64,000 nt of DNA from Pseudomonas migulae NBRC 103157 (GCF_002091715.1 NZ_BDAG01000012.1:62001-126000), one strand, 5' to 3'. Shown: positions 45,871 to 54,799, counted from the stretch's first letter. Translations and numbers: made by a program. The notes: generated from the sequence alone by a model not told the origin.

Positions 45871-46353
45871 TCAGGCCGTCCAGGTATCGATGATCATCGC
45901 GCCTTCACGACGCATCAGCAGGCGCAGGTCCATCACGTCCAGCGGGTTGATCGGGCGGATGCCTTCGATCAGGGCCTTTTCGGTCTGGCCGTACAGCGCT
46001 TGCAGGGCGAAGCGGCAGGCGTAGACCTCACCGCCCTCCTCCATGAACTGCATCAGCTGCTTGTTTACCGCCAAATGACCGGGAAACGCCTCAGCCCCCA
46101 GGGTCGGGAAACCACGCTGTACACCCAGTTGCACACCTGGCCCGTACAGCAGAATTTTGGTTTCGAAACCTTTCCGCAACAGGCGCTTGGCCTGAAGCAT
46201 GTTGACCAGGCCAATGGAGCCTTCGAAGGCGATGGTGTGGAAGGTGATCAGGACTTTCTCGCCAGGCTCGGCTTTGACGTCCTCGAAAACTTTCTCTTCG
46301 TAATTGACCAGGAAGTCGCCGTCTTTGTAATGGGGGATGTCCACGGTTGGCAT
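45871..46353 (-). CDS. sll0783/MSMEG_0572 family protein, first gene of the Nit1C cluster
   Basis: The product has 160 residues with a DsrE-like look: [14 protein letters not shown] near residue 35, then [18 protein letters not shown] and a cysteine in V-Y-A-C-R-F-A. Its homologues respond to nitrogen starvation in cyanobacteria and stand first in Nit1C clusters. The function is unknown. GGAGAG precedes the ATG, and a sigma-54 promoter lies 70-85 bases upstream. Confidence 0.9.
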   Translation of the reverse strand: MPTVDIPHYKDGDFLVNYEEKVFEDVKAEPGEKVLITFHTIAFEGSIGLVNMLQAKRLLRKGFETKILLYGPGVQLGVQRGFPTLGAEAFPGHLAVNKQLMQFMEEGGEVYACRFALQALYGQTEKALIEGIRPINPLDVMDLRLLMRREGAMIIDTWTA

Positions 46354-46423
46354 AGTGTCGCTCTCCAGTTTCTTCGTGCTTGAACGACAGCCTGTGGTTG
46401 GCTGCCGGGTTGCAGGAGATAGA

Positions 46424-46438
46424 GCGAACGCCGTGCCA
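46424..46438 (-). promoter_or_regulatory. sigma-54 promoter of the Nit1C cluster
   Basis: The minus strand reads TGGCACGGCGTTCGC with GG and GC 10 bases apart, close to the TGGCACG-N4-TTGC consensus. Transcription would begin near 46412, about 60 bases before the first gene. The operator for the divergent activator lies 111 bases further upstream. Confidence 0.75.
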
Positions 46439-46548
46439 GGAAATAAAATTAATTTTCCGGGCAAGGTAAGTGGCTGATTCGCTTAGAGATGCTTATCTGA
46501 TAAGGTTTTTATGGGCCAATCTGATGCTATCGATGAATCACGGATTCC

Positions 46549-46594
46549 CGTAGAAATACGAATATTCGTAGCGGCCTATCACGAGATTTCGTAG
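46549..46594. promoter_or_regulatory. upstream activator site, copy 1
   Basis: The core is the perfect palindrome TACGAATATTCGTA (46557-46570), flanked by CGTAGAAA and by CGGCCTATCACGAGATTTCGTA. The reverse complement of the whole stretch is repeated at 48520-48574. It ends only 2 bases before the activator start codon, so it probably also controls that gene. Confidence 0.75.
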
Positions 46595-46596
46595 TC

Positions 46597-48504
46597 ATGA
46601 CTGAAACAGACGCTCTCAGCGGTTGGGCCGACCTGGCCTATTCGTCGCGGCACATGGTGTTCGAGCACTGCGCCGAAGCCATTGCGCTGCTCAACCCGTT
46701 CAGCGATCGGTTGGGTGATCTGAACATCGCCGCCTGCGAACTCCTCGGCTATCCGCGCCAGGAGTTGCTGGAGCTGCCGGTGAGCAAGCTGTTCGGCCAC
46801 CAACTGGCCGACCTGATCGTGTTCACCCAGGCCGTGATGGACAAGGGCCGCGGCTGGACCGACGAGTTGAGTTGCAACTGCAAGAGCGGCGAACGCATCG
46901 AGCTGGAAATCTCCGCCACCATTCTGCAGATCAAGGGTGAGCAACAACTGATCCTGGTATTGCGTGAGCTAAGCCATGAGAAGTACCAGCGCGACCAAGC
47001 CCACACCGAACGCACCATGCGCGGCGGGCTGATTGAGTGGCGGAACATCCTTAATCTTTTCCAGGAAAGCGAACGCGATAACCAGCTGCTGCTCAGTTCG
47101 GTGGGCGACGGTATCTACAGCATCAACAGCGAAGGCCTGGCGACCTTCGTCAACCCGGCAGGCGCGCGCATGCTGGGCTGGGAACCGCAGGACATGATCG
47201 GCAAGAACATCCATCGCATCCATCACCATACCCACGCCGATGGCAGCCACTACCCGGTCGATGAATGCCCGATCTATAAAGCCGTGCGCGACGGCGTGGT
47301 CCATGAGGGACGTCAGGAGGTGTTCTGGCGTCGTGACGGCAGTTCGTTTCCGGTGGAATTCACTAGTACTCCGGTGATTTCCGAGGGACGCATCGTAGGC
47401 GCGGTAGTGGTGTTCCGCGACATCACCGAGCGACGCAGCACGGAGAACCAGCTGCAAAATGCCCTGGATGAACTCAAGGTACTGAAGGAGCGCCTCGAGG
47501 AACAAAATGCTTACTTGCAGGAAGAAATCCACATCGAGCACAACTTCCGGGAAATCGTCGGCCAGAGCGAGCCGATCAAGAAAATCATCCGGCAGATCGA
47601 CGTTGTTGCCCCTACCGATGCCAGTGTGTTGATCAACGGTGAGTCGGGAACGGGCAAGGAGCTGATTGCCCGCGCCATCCACCAGGCCAGTCGCCGCAAT
47701 GCCCATCCGCTAATTCGGGTCAATTGCGCGGCGATCCCTGCGGAGTTGTTCGAGAGCGAGTTTTTCGGGCACATCCGGGGCGCCTTTACCGGGGCGGTGC
47801 GTGATCGCGTCGGGCGCTTTGAGCTGGCTGACGGTGGCACGTTGTTCCTCGATGAAATCGGCGAAATCCCCTTGGAGCTGCAAAGCAAATTGCTGCGGGT
47901 GTTGCAGGAAGGTCAGTTCGAGCGGGTCGGCGAAGAACGCACGCGCAAGGTCGATGTGCGGATCATTGCCGCGACCAACCGCGACCTGCGCCAGGAAGTC
48001 GCGGCTAAACACTTTCGTGAAGACCTGTATTTTCGTCTGAACGTATTCCCGATCCAGTCCCCGCCATTGCGCGATCGATTGATGGACATCGGGGCCCTGG
48101 CCGCACACTTCCTAAAGCAGACCGGTAAGCGCCTGAACATGCCCGGGAGGCGATTGCGCAACAGCGACATCGAACGCCTGCAACGCTACTCGTGGCCGGG
48201 TAATATTCGCGAATTGCAAAACGTCATTGAGCGAGCGTTGATCACCTCGATTGGCGCGGATCTGAACCTGGATTTGCCCGACGAACCAAAACCGAATCTT
48301 CCCCCCTCTCAGCAGCCTTCTCTTGCCACCACGATTATGACGGACGCGCAGATTCGCGAACTCGAGCGCATCAACATGGAAGCCGCGCTGAAGGCCGCAG
48401 ATGGAAAGCTGTTCGGTAAAGGCGGTGCAGCCGAATTACTTGGGCTCAAACCCACGACACTGGCTTCCAGGTTCAAACGGTTGGAAATCAAGCTGGAGGA
48501 CTGA
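46597..48504 (+). CDS. sigma-54-dependent PAS-type activator
   Basis: The product has 635 residues. Two PAS-like sensor domains lie at about 25-125 and 160-280, then a short coiled coil (283-312), a AAA+ domain with Walker A G-E-S-G-T-G-K-E at 348-355 and the sigma-54 contact loop G-A-F-T-G-A at 395-400, and a Fis-type helix-turn-helix at the end. It should drive sigma-54 promoters with ATP hydrolysis. The start at 46597 lacks a good ribosome site, since the operator lies directly before it. Operator copies on both sides indicate control of the Nit1C cluster and of the mutase operon. Confidence 0.93.
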   Translation: MTETDALSGWADLAYSSRHMVFEHCAEAIALLNPFSDRLGDLNIAACELLGYPRQELLELPVSKLFGHQLADLIVFTQAVMDKGRGWTDELSCNCKSGERIELEISATILQIKGEQQLILVLRELSHEKYQRDQAHTERTMRGGLIEWRNILNLFQESERDNQLLLSSVGDGIYSINSEGLATFVNPAGARMLGWEPQDMIGKNIHRIHHHTHADGSHYPVDECPIYKAVRDGVVHEGRQEVFWRRDGSSFPVEFTSTPVISEGRIVGAVVVFRDITERRSTENQLQNALDELKVLKERLEEQNAYLQEEIHIEHNFREIVGQSEPIKKIIRQIDVVAPTDASVLINGESGTGKELIARAIHQASRRNAHPLIRVNCAAIPAELFESEFFGHIRGAFTGAVRDRVGRFELADGGTLFLDEIGEIPLELQSKLLRVLQEGQFERVGEERTRKVDVRIIAATNRDLRQEVAAKHFREDLYFRLNVFPIQSPPLRDRLMDIGALAAHFLKQTGKRLNMPGRRLRNSDIERLQRYSWPGNIRELQNVIERALITSIGADLNLDLPDEPKPNLPPSQQPSLATTIMTDAQIRELERINMEAALKAADGKLFGKGGAAELLGLKPTTLASRFKRLEIKLED

Positions 48505-48519
48505 TCAGACCTGGCTGAT

Positions 48520-48574
48520 CACGCAATCTCGTGATAGCCACTACGAAGATTCGTATTTCTACGTAAATGCGTAG
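48520..48574. promoter_or_regulatory. upstream activator site, copy 2 (inverted)
   Basis: It reads AATCTCGTGATAG, then CTACGAAGATTCGTATTTCTACG, then GCGTAG. Compared with the reverse complement of copy 1 it differs at only a few positions over about 54 bases. It lies 16 bases after the activator stop and 99 bases before a -24/-12 element. Confidence 0.75.
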
Positions 48575-48632
48575 CTTGCGAGGATCAACAATTCCTGCAC
48601 GAAAACCCACAACCCACAAAGATAACTTTTAA

Positions 48633-48645
48633 AATCAAATAGTTA
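48633..48645 (+). promoter_or_regulatory. IHF-type site
   Basis: AATCAAATAGTTA fits the IHF consensus WATCAANNNNTTR exactly. It lies between the activator site and the -24/-12 element, the normal place for a DNA bend in sigma-54 promoters. Confidence 0.6.
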
Positions 48646-48672
48646 GGACCGCATAAAAAAACCGCGACAACT

Positions 48673-48688
48673 TGGTATGTCATTCGCT
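48673..48688 (+). promoter_or_regulatory. sigma-54 promoter of the LnmK-like/mutase operon
   Basis: TGGTATGTCATTCGCT has GG and GC 10 bases apart and shares TTCGCT with the Nit1C promoter. The -24 half is less perfect than TGGCAC. Transcription would start near 48699, 65 bases before the first gene. Confidence 0.6.
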
Positions 48689-48763
48689 AACAGGGATGGA
48701 TAAGCCCCGTCATGTCCCGTGACGGCATCGACGCCCTGCCAGGCAAAATGATGGATATCTACC

Positions 48764-49627
48764 ATGCCGACAACCACTGCATTCATCGCCTCCCGCTCAG
48801 AAACCTACCTGGCCTCGATGCCCAACTTGGCATACACAGGATTGTCGGAAAACTGGTTGTTGAAAGAGTGCGGTCATCAACATTGGCTCGCATTGGCCCA
48901 ATTACATAATCGACCTCTGCCTGATTTCGTCGATGAGCAAGGGCGCATCGCTTATGCTGCGTTCACGGCAGTAAAGCTGTGGAATCTGAAGCTGGAAACC
49001 ATCATCGAAAATCGCTCGTTCCAGATCAACACCCGGATCGGACGCGGTGGACATGCTCGGCACTACAGCGAGCATGAAGTCAGACTGGGCGATCGCATCG
49101 CCGGGCACGTGGGGCTACTGTCCACCTTCGTGAGCCGACATGTACCGGGTGACAATCGTAGTGTCAGCAAAGCATGCCTCAGTGGCACACCAGCCCCCGT
49201 GTCCGAGCCGCCGACGGTTCTCAATGAGCTGCACGCCGACAACCGAAGAATACGGAGCGGCGACTGGCACAGCCATCACGGGATTGACCGTCATTCAATC
49301 GAAGGGGCGCGTGTATTTGATTTCACGCCCTGCCCCGACATCGACTTCAACGGTGCTGACCTTCTTTACTTCGCCAACTTCCAGGCCGTGGTCGAGCGCG
49401 CGGAATGGGCCCTGCTGGGATTGCGCCGCCCCGGTCACATTCGCCAGCGCGAGCTGCACTTCTACGGCAATCTCAATATCAGTGACAGCTTGCAAATAAA
49501 ACTGCACACGGGGCAGCCAGGTTATAGAGATCTGCACTGGTGTGAAGTGTATCGACGCAGCGACCTTTTCAAGCTCGCGGACATCTTTACCCGAAAAATC
49601 CATCTTTCGGACTGCAGCCGACCATGA
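48764..49627 (+). CDS. LnmK-like (Pnap_2097 family) double-hot-dog protein
   Basis: The product has 287 residues. The N-terminal N-L-A-Y-T-G-L-S-E-N-W-L-L-K-E-C-G-x-x-H-W is the mark of the LnmK/Pnap_2097 family, a double hot-dog fold. LnmK of leinamycin biosynthesis takes methylmalonyl-CoA, decarboxylates it and moves the propionyl group to a carrier protein. A neighbouring methylmalonyl-CoA mutase gene fits such a substrate. The start is uncertain; 48818 is another candidate, and neither has a strong ribosome site. Its stop overlaps the mutase start by 4 bases. No carrier protein or polyketide gene is nearby. Confidence 0.75.
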   Translation: MPTTTAFIASRSETYLASMPNLAYTGLSENWLLKECGHQHWLALAQLHNRPLPDFVDEQGRIAYAAFTAVKLWNLKLETIIENRSFQINTRIGRGGHARHYSEHEVRLGDRIAGHVGLLSTFVSRHVPGDNRSVSKACLSGTPAPVSEPPTVLNELHADNRRIRSGDWHSHHGIDRHSIEGARVFDFTPCPDIDFNGADLLYFANFQAVVERAEWALLGLRRPGHIRQRELHFYGNLNISDSLQIKLHTGQPGYRDLHWCEVYRRSDLFKLADIFTRKIHLSDCSRP

Positions 49628-51681
49628 GCCATTCTCCTCTCTGGCGGCCCGAAGGCCTGCGACTCAAGCCGGTGTACCACTGCAGCGACCTCGAAGGTCT
49701 TGAGCATCTGCATAGCCTGCCAGGCAAGCCCCCCTTTGTGCGTGGCCCTTACTCGAGCATGTACCCGGAAAAGCCCTGGACAGTGCGTCAGTACACCGGA
49801 TTTGCAGGTGCCGACGCCAGCAACCAGCGCCTGCGACAACGATTAGCTGAAGGTGCGACAGGTTTATCACTGGCCTTTGATTTGCCGACACATCGTGGCT
49901 ACGACTCCAGCGACCCATTGTGGCAGGCCGATGTCGGCAAGGCAGGAGTCGCCATCGACAGCGTCGAGGACATGTTGGAATTGCTCGACGGCATTGCCCT
50001 GGACCAGGTGTCGGTGTCACTGACCATGAACGGCGCAGTACTGCCCGTGCTGGCTGCGTTCATCGTTGCTGCGCAAGAATCAGGTTTCACTCCAGAGCAG
50101 CTCAGCGGCACGATTCAGAACGACATTCTCAAAGAGTTCACGGTACGCAATACGTACATTTTTGCGCCAGAACCCTCAATGCGCGTAACCATGGACGTGA
50201 TCGGTTATTTGAACGAAAACGTACCGAGGTTCAACCCAATTTCGGTATCCGGTTATCATTTCCAGGAGGCCGGTGCCGATGCGGTACTGGAGCTGGCGCT
50301 GACCTTGGTCAACGCCAGGACCTATGCCGAACAGGTGCAAAAAAGCGGCCTGGATTTACACAGATTCTGTGAACGAATCAGTTTCTTTTTCGGTATCGGT
50401 AGCGACTTTTTCAGCGAAGTTGCCAAATGCCGTGCGGCTCGCATGCTTTGGTCTGAGATCACTCGAGACCTGGGCGTGCAGAGTGAAAAAGGTCAGGCCT
50501 TGCGCATGCACTGCCAGACATCAGGCTGGTCGCTCTGTGCGCAGGATCCGCTGAACAATGTCACGCGTACCACCGTCCAGGCCATGGCCGCTGTTTTTGG
50601 CGGTACCCAGTCTCTGCACACCAATGCCTGGGACGAGGCCTTGGCGCTGCCCAGTGAGGCCTCGTCAAGGCTGGCCAGCAATACCCAGCATATCCTGCAA
50701 CAGGAAACCGGGCTTTGCGATGTGGTCGATCCCTGGGCGGGTTCCTATATGATGGAATCCCTGACGGCACAAATGGCCGCACAGGTTCGCCAACGGATGG
50801 CGCAGATTGATGCTCAGGGCGGGGTGTTCCAGTCAATCGAGTCCGGCTGGATAAGCCAGACCATTCACCTCCAGGCCATGGAAACTCAAGCCCGTCTCGA
50901 TTGCGGGATGCAGCGTCAAATAATCTCCAGCGCCTACGAGAACACCGAGAAGCAGCCTGCCCTACCCGAGAACAGTCAGGCTCTGCTCGCACGACAGTGC
51001 CGGCGTCTGATTCGTCTGCGCTTGATGCGCGATAACGCTCACGTTCAAACCCTGCTGGATTCGATCACGAAATGCGCACGCTCGGGCCGAGGCAACCTGC
51101 TGGAGAAGACCGTAGCCGCGATTAGAGCGCGAGCTACAGTCGGCGAATGCACCAAGGCACTGGAAATAGTATGGCCCCGCTTCAGACCAGATCTGAAGTT
51201 CAGCACAGGGCACTATGGCCCCTCTGTGAGTACTCACCCGAATTGGGCTACAGCGGCAGCGCGGGTCTCGACCTTTATCAAGAATCACGGCCGTCGGCCG
51301 TCGATTATGCTGGCCAAGCTGGGTCAGGACGGGCACGACCGTGGCATTCGTTTATTGGCAGCGGCGCTGTCCGATGCCGGCTTCAGGGTGCGGCTTCTTC
51401 AGATGTTTCAAACACCCCTTCAGTTACTGCAATCGCTAGAAGTGGATCAGGTAGATTTGATTGGGGTTTCAAGTTTGGCGGGAGCGCACAACGAATTATT
51501 CACTGAACTATTGAGTCTGCTGAACGAGCGTGAACTTGAGCTATCGGTTGTTGTGGGCGGCATCATTCCAGAAGCCGATGCACGACAATTGCAGAAACTT
51601 GGAGTCAAGGCATGCTTCGGCCCGGGGCAGGAAGTGCCTGACATTATCGGGCATCTGATTGATCTGCTCATCTGCAAATAA
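49624..51681 (+). CDS. single-chain methylmalonyl-CoA mutase
   Basis: The product has 685 residues: an N-terminal TIM-barrel mutase domain (1 to about 510) and a C-terminal B12-binding domain with the base-off motif D-G-H-D-R-G, then S-S-L-A-G-A-H and V-V-G-G-I-I-P. Substrate residues known from the Propionibacterium enzyme are kept: Y57 (for Y89), Q165 (Q197), R175 (R207) and H212 (H244). The Y and R pair points to methylmalonyl-CoA/succinyl-CoA rather than isobutyryl-CoA. R82 is replaced by K50. It uses adenosylcobalamin. Start codon and upstream stop overlap (ATGA). Confidence 0.9.
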   Translation: MSHSPLWRPEGLRLKPVYHCSDLEGLEHLHSLPGKPPFVRGPYSSMYPEKPWTVRQYTGFAGADASNQRLRQRLAEGATGLSLAFDLPTHRGYDSSDPLWQADVGKAGVAIDSVEDMLELLDGIALDQVSVSLTMNGAVLPVLAAFIVAAQESGFTPEQLSGTIQNDILKEFTVRNTYIFAPEPSMRVTMDVIGYLNENVPRFNPISVSGYHFQEAGADAVLELALTLVNARTYAEQVQKSGLDLHRFCERISFFFGIGSDFFSEVAKCRAARMLWSEITRDLGVQSEKGQALRMHCQTSGWSLCAQDPLNNVTRTTVQAMAAVFGGTQSLHTNAWDEALALPSEASSRLASNTQHILQQETGLCDVVDPWAGSYMMESLTAQMAAQVRQRMAQIDAQGGVFQSIESGWISQTIHLQAMETQARLDCGMQRQIISSAYENTEKQPALPENSQALLARQCRRLIRLRLMRDNAHVQTLLDSITKCARSGRGNLLEKTVAAIRARATVGECTKALEIVWPRFRPDLKFSTGHYGPSVSTHPNWATAAARVSTFIKNHGRRPSIMLAKLGQDGHDRGIRLLAAALSDAGFRVRLLQMFQTPLQLLQSLEVDQVDLIGVSSLAGAHNELFTELLSLLNERELELSVVVGGIIPEADARQLQKLGVKACFGPGQEVPDIIGHLIDLLICK

Positions 51682-51706
51682 AACCGCCCCCATCAGGAGG
51701 CGGTTT
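51681..51706 (+). terminator. terminator after the mutase gene
   Basis: AAACCGCC and GGCGGTTT pair around a 10-base loop directly after the stop codon. The T tract is short. Confidence 0.6.
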
Positions 51707-51970
51707 GAACAAACGGGGCCCCAACCTCTGCTGGAGGCCGCTCAGACTGTTACGCGTTTTGCCGCCACTTTCGCCACCTGCACACCCTGATGGCGCGCAA
51801 TGCCCAACTCGCGGGCATCGGGCTGACGTGAACCCATCGACAACACCGACCTCTTTTGCCCCGCGTCACCTTCCCTCGAACAAACCAAACAGACCAGGGG
51901 GATCTTTGAGTACCAGTGCCTCTCATTTCATTTAGTGTTATGTTATTACGTCACCAATGGAGAGATCGTT

Positions 51971-54061
51971 TTGAAACACTATGCGCCGCTGCTGGCAGGA
52001 CTCACGCTCGGACTATTTGAACAACCGTTATCAGCGAGAGAAAGCTTGGTACTGGACGAACTCTCGATCACCGACGTCTTCGTCGAGGAGCGTGCCGATG
52101 GCGCCGTGCGCGGCTATCGCGCCACTCGCTCGAGTACAGCCACCCGCACCGACACAGACATCCGTGACACGCCGCAGAGCATCGAAGTCGTACCCGCCCA
52201 GGTGATCCAGGACCTCAACACCTCCCGTATCGACCGCGCTCTGGATTTCGCCGGTGGTGTATCACGACAGAACAACTTCGGCGGGCTGACTTTTCTTAAC
52301 TACAGTGTGCGCGGCTTCACCACGGGAGAGCTCTACAAGAACGGCTTCGCCATCAACCGTGGCAGCTACAGTTCGCCGGATACCTCGAACATCGAACGCA
52401 TCGAAGTACTGAAAGGGCCCGCTGCCAGCCTATACGGTCGCGGCGACCCTGGCGGCCTGGTCAACATCGTCACCAAGCGCCCCCAACGAGAAGCCTCCAG
52501 TACTCTGGGTTTCAGCGCGGGCACCTGGGATCGCTATCGAAGCAACCTAGACGTCAATACTCCACTCGACAGCGAAGGCAACTTGTTGGCCCGGGTCAAC
52601 CTCGCAATCGAGGACAACGGCAGCTTCCGCGACTACGTCGGCAACGAACGAAGCATCGTGAGCCCGTCGCTGATCTGGCAGATTTCGCCAGATACCCGGC
52701 TAATGCTGGACACCGAGTTTTCCCGTACCGAAACGGTGTTCGATCGAGGCATTCCTGCCGTCAAGGGCGAGTTGGGATCGGTCAAGCGCTCGACCTTTAT
52801 GGGCGAGCCCAACGATGGCGAAATCCGCAACGATAACCAGACTATCGACTTGGCCCTGGAGCACTATCTGAGTGACGATTGGAAACTGCGCCTGGCCAAT
52901 CACTACACCCAGGGCACACTCAAAGGCGCGAGCTCGGAACCCCAAGCGCTGGTCGGTACAACCCTGACCCGATTCTACCGAGAACGGAATTTCGAGTGGA
53001 ACGACAACATCACCCAGGCCGAACTCCACGGAGACTTGGAGCTTGCCGGTTGGCGGCACCAGACATTGATAGGACTGGAGTACGAGAACTACCGCAACAG
53101 TCAGAAGTATCCCCAGAGCGCTACTCTGCGCAGCTATGGCTTGGATATCTATAACCCGGTTTACGGCCAGTCCAAACCGGCTCTCACCCGCGCCAACGAT
53201 TTCTACGAGCATACCGAGAGCTACGCCCTCAACCTCCAGGACCAGATCGCCTTTACCGACCGCTTGCGCGGTTTGATCGGCGTACGTCTGGAACATATCG
53301 AACAGACTTCGCTGAACCGAACCACAAGCGTTAATAGCAGCCAGGAAAAGGACGTCGCCACCCCGCGCATCGGCCTGCTCTATCAACTGACGCCGCAGGT
53401 CGGCGTGTTCGCCAATGCATCCACCTCGTTCAAGCCCAACACCATTGGTACTAAGGGACAGGTATACAAGCCTGAAAAAGGTCTGGGGTATGAAAGCGGA
53501 CTGAAACTTGATCTCTTTGACAGCCGCATTGGCGCGACTATCGCCCTGTTCCAAATCGACAAAGAAAACGTCATCACCACCGACGCCCTTGGAGACAGTG
53601 TTGCGGCAGGCAAAGCCCGCAGCAAGGGCCTGGATCTGCAGTTCAGTGGCCAAGTCACCGATGCCCTGCGCGTCATTGGTGCTTATGCCTACATTGACGC
53701 AGAGGTCACCAAAGGCGACGCGGCCATCCCCAAAGGCAGTGATCTGCTCGGTATCGCCCGAAACAGCGGCAGCCTGATGGCCGTCCACGAGTTCCAAAAC
53801 GGGGCTCTTCGGGGCTCAGACGTCGGCGCTGCCGTGAGCTACGTCGGCGAGCGCTCGGGCCAGGCTGGCAGCACTTTCACCCTCCCCTCATACAGCACCC
53901 TCGACCTTCTCGCCCATTACAAAGCCAGCGAAGAAGTCACTGTCGGGCTGAACCTCAACAACCTGTTCAACCGCAAGTACTACGAACGCGCCTATAACAG
54001 CGTCTGGGTCATGCCAGGCGAACCACGCAACCTAAGCGTCAGCCTGACGCTCAACCTCTGA
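51971..54061 (+). CDS. TonB-dependent outer-membrane receptor
   Basis: The product has 696 residues with a TTG start at 51971, chosen because GGAGAG lies 6 bases upstream and a signal peptide begins there. A plug domain (about 45-165) has D-T-P-Q-S-I-E-V-V-P, Y-S-V-R-G-F and I-E-R-I-E-V-L-K-G-P-A-A-S-L-Y-G-R-G-D-P-G-G. The barrel ends in L-T-L-N-L. The pattern is that of ferric-siderophore receptors, but the ligand is unproven. The next gene, 15 bases on, encodes a periplasmic DUF4198 protein, which may point to uptake of a metal such as cobalt or nickel. Confidence 0.92.
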   Translation: MKHYAPLLAGLTLGLFEQPLSARESLVLDELSITDVFVEERADGAVRGYRATRSSTATRTDTDIRDTPQSIEVVPAQVIQDLNTSRIDRALDFAGGVSRQNNFGGLTFLNYSVRGFTTGELYKNGFAINRGSYSSPDTSNIERIEVLKGPAASLYGRGDPGGLVNIVTKRPQREASSTLGFSAGTWDRYRSNLDVNTPLDSEGNLLARVNLAIEDNGSFRDYVGNERSIVSPSLIWQISPDTRLMLDTEFSRTETVFDRGIPAVKGELGSVKRSTFMGEPNDGEIRNDNQTIDLALEHYLSDDWKLRLANHYTQGTLKGASSEPQALVGTTLTRFYRERNFEWNDNITQAELHGDLELAGWRHQTLIGLEYENYRNSQKYPQSATLRSYGLDIYNPVYGQSKPALTRANDFYEHTESYALNLQDQIAFTDRLRGLIGVRLEHIEQTSLNRTTSVNSSQEKDVATPRIGLLYQLTPQVGVFANASTSFKPNTIGTKGQVYKPEKGLGYESGLKLDLFDSRIGATIALFQIDKENVITTDALGDSVAAGKARSKGLDLQFSGQVTDALRVIGAYAYIDAEVTKGDAAIPKGSDLLGIARNSGSLMAVHEFQNGALRGSDVGAAVSYVGERSGQAGSTFTLPSYSTLDLLAHYKASEEVTVGLNLNNLFNRKYYERAYNSVWVMPGEPRNLSVSLTLNL

Positions 54062-54076
54062 TCGAAAGGAATCACC

Positions 54077-54799
54077 ATGCAATCTTCACTAAAAATCGCC
54101 GCCGTACTGGCGTTCGTCGCGTCCACACAGGCTAACGCCCACGGCCTGTGGACCGAGGAACGCCGTGGCAATATCGAGGTGGTGTACGGCCATGGCGCCG
54201 AAGACGATGCTTTCAAAGCCGAGAAGATAAAAGGCGGATGGGCCTATGATGTGACCGGCAAAATGATCCCCGTGACCGTCCAGCGCCTGGCAGACCACGC
54301 CCGCCTGCAGCCGCTTAGGCCACCAGCGGTCATGGCTGTGGAGCTGGATAACGGCCCCTGGTCGCAGACTCCGGACAAGCGATGGATCAATCAAAACCGT
54401 ACTCAGGTGAAAGACGCCATCGCCTCGACCCATAGTTTCAAATACAGTCTGGCGATCTATCAGGAAGGCGCGCACCTACCAAGGCTAGGCATGCTGCGTT
54501 TGGCGATTATCCCTCAAAGCGATCCTGTGAAGATCGGCGTTGGCAAGGAACTGGAAGTGCAGGTGTTGGTTGACGGCAAGCCAACTGCCGATATCGAACT
54601 TGTCGGCGACTACCGCAGTGCACCCTCTGAAATCAGTGGCAAGACTGACAAGGAAGGACGTGCACGCATAAAGGTGCGCAACGAAGGCCTGAACATCATC
54701 GCCGCGCAATTCACACTCCCGCTGCCCAAAGGCGCGCCGGTAGACAAGCAGAGTTTGTTCAGCTCGCTGACTTTCCTTGGGGAGCCACACCACGAATAA
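54077..54799 (+). CDS. periplasmic DUF4198 protein
   Basis: The product has 240 residues with a signal peptide cut at A-N-A-H (about residue 21), so the mature protein begins H-G-L-W, a histidine start common in metal-handling DUF4198 proteins. A middle F-K-Y-S-L and a C-terminal fibronectin-like K-T-D-K-E-G-R-A-R-I-K-V segment fit the family, once described as periplasmic parts of cobalt transport. It is co-oriented with the TonB receptor gene at 15 bases. The role is inferred. Confidence 0.85.
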   Translation: MQSSLKIAAVLAFVASTQANAHGLWTEERRGNIEVVYGHGAEDDAFKAEKIKGGWAYDVTGKMIPVTVQRLADHARLQPLRPPAVMAVELDNGPWSQTPDKRWINQNRTQVKDAIASTHSFKYSLAIYQEGAHLPRLGMLRLAIIPQSDPVKIGVGKELEVQVLVDGKPTADIELVGDYRSAPSEISGKTDKEGRARIKVRNEGLNIIAAQFTLPLPKGAPVDKQSLFSSLTFLGEPHHE

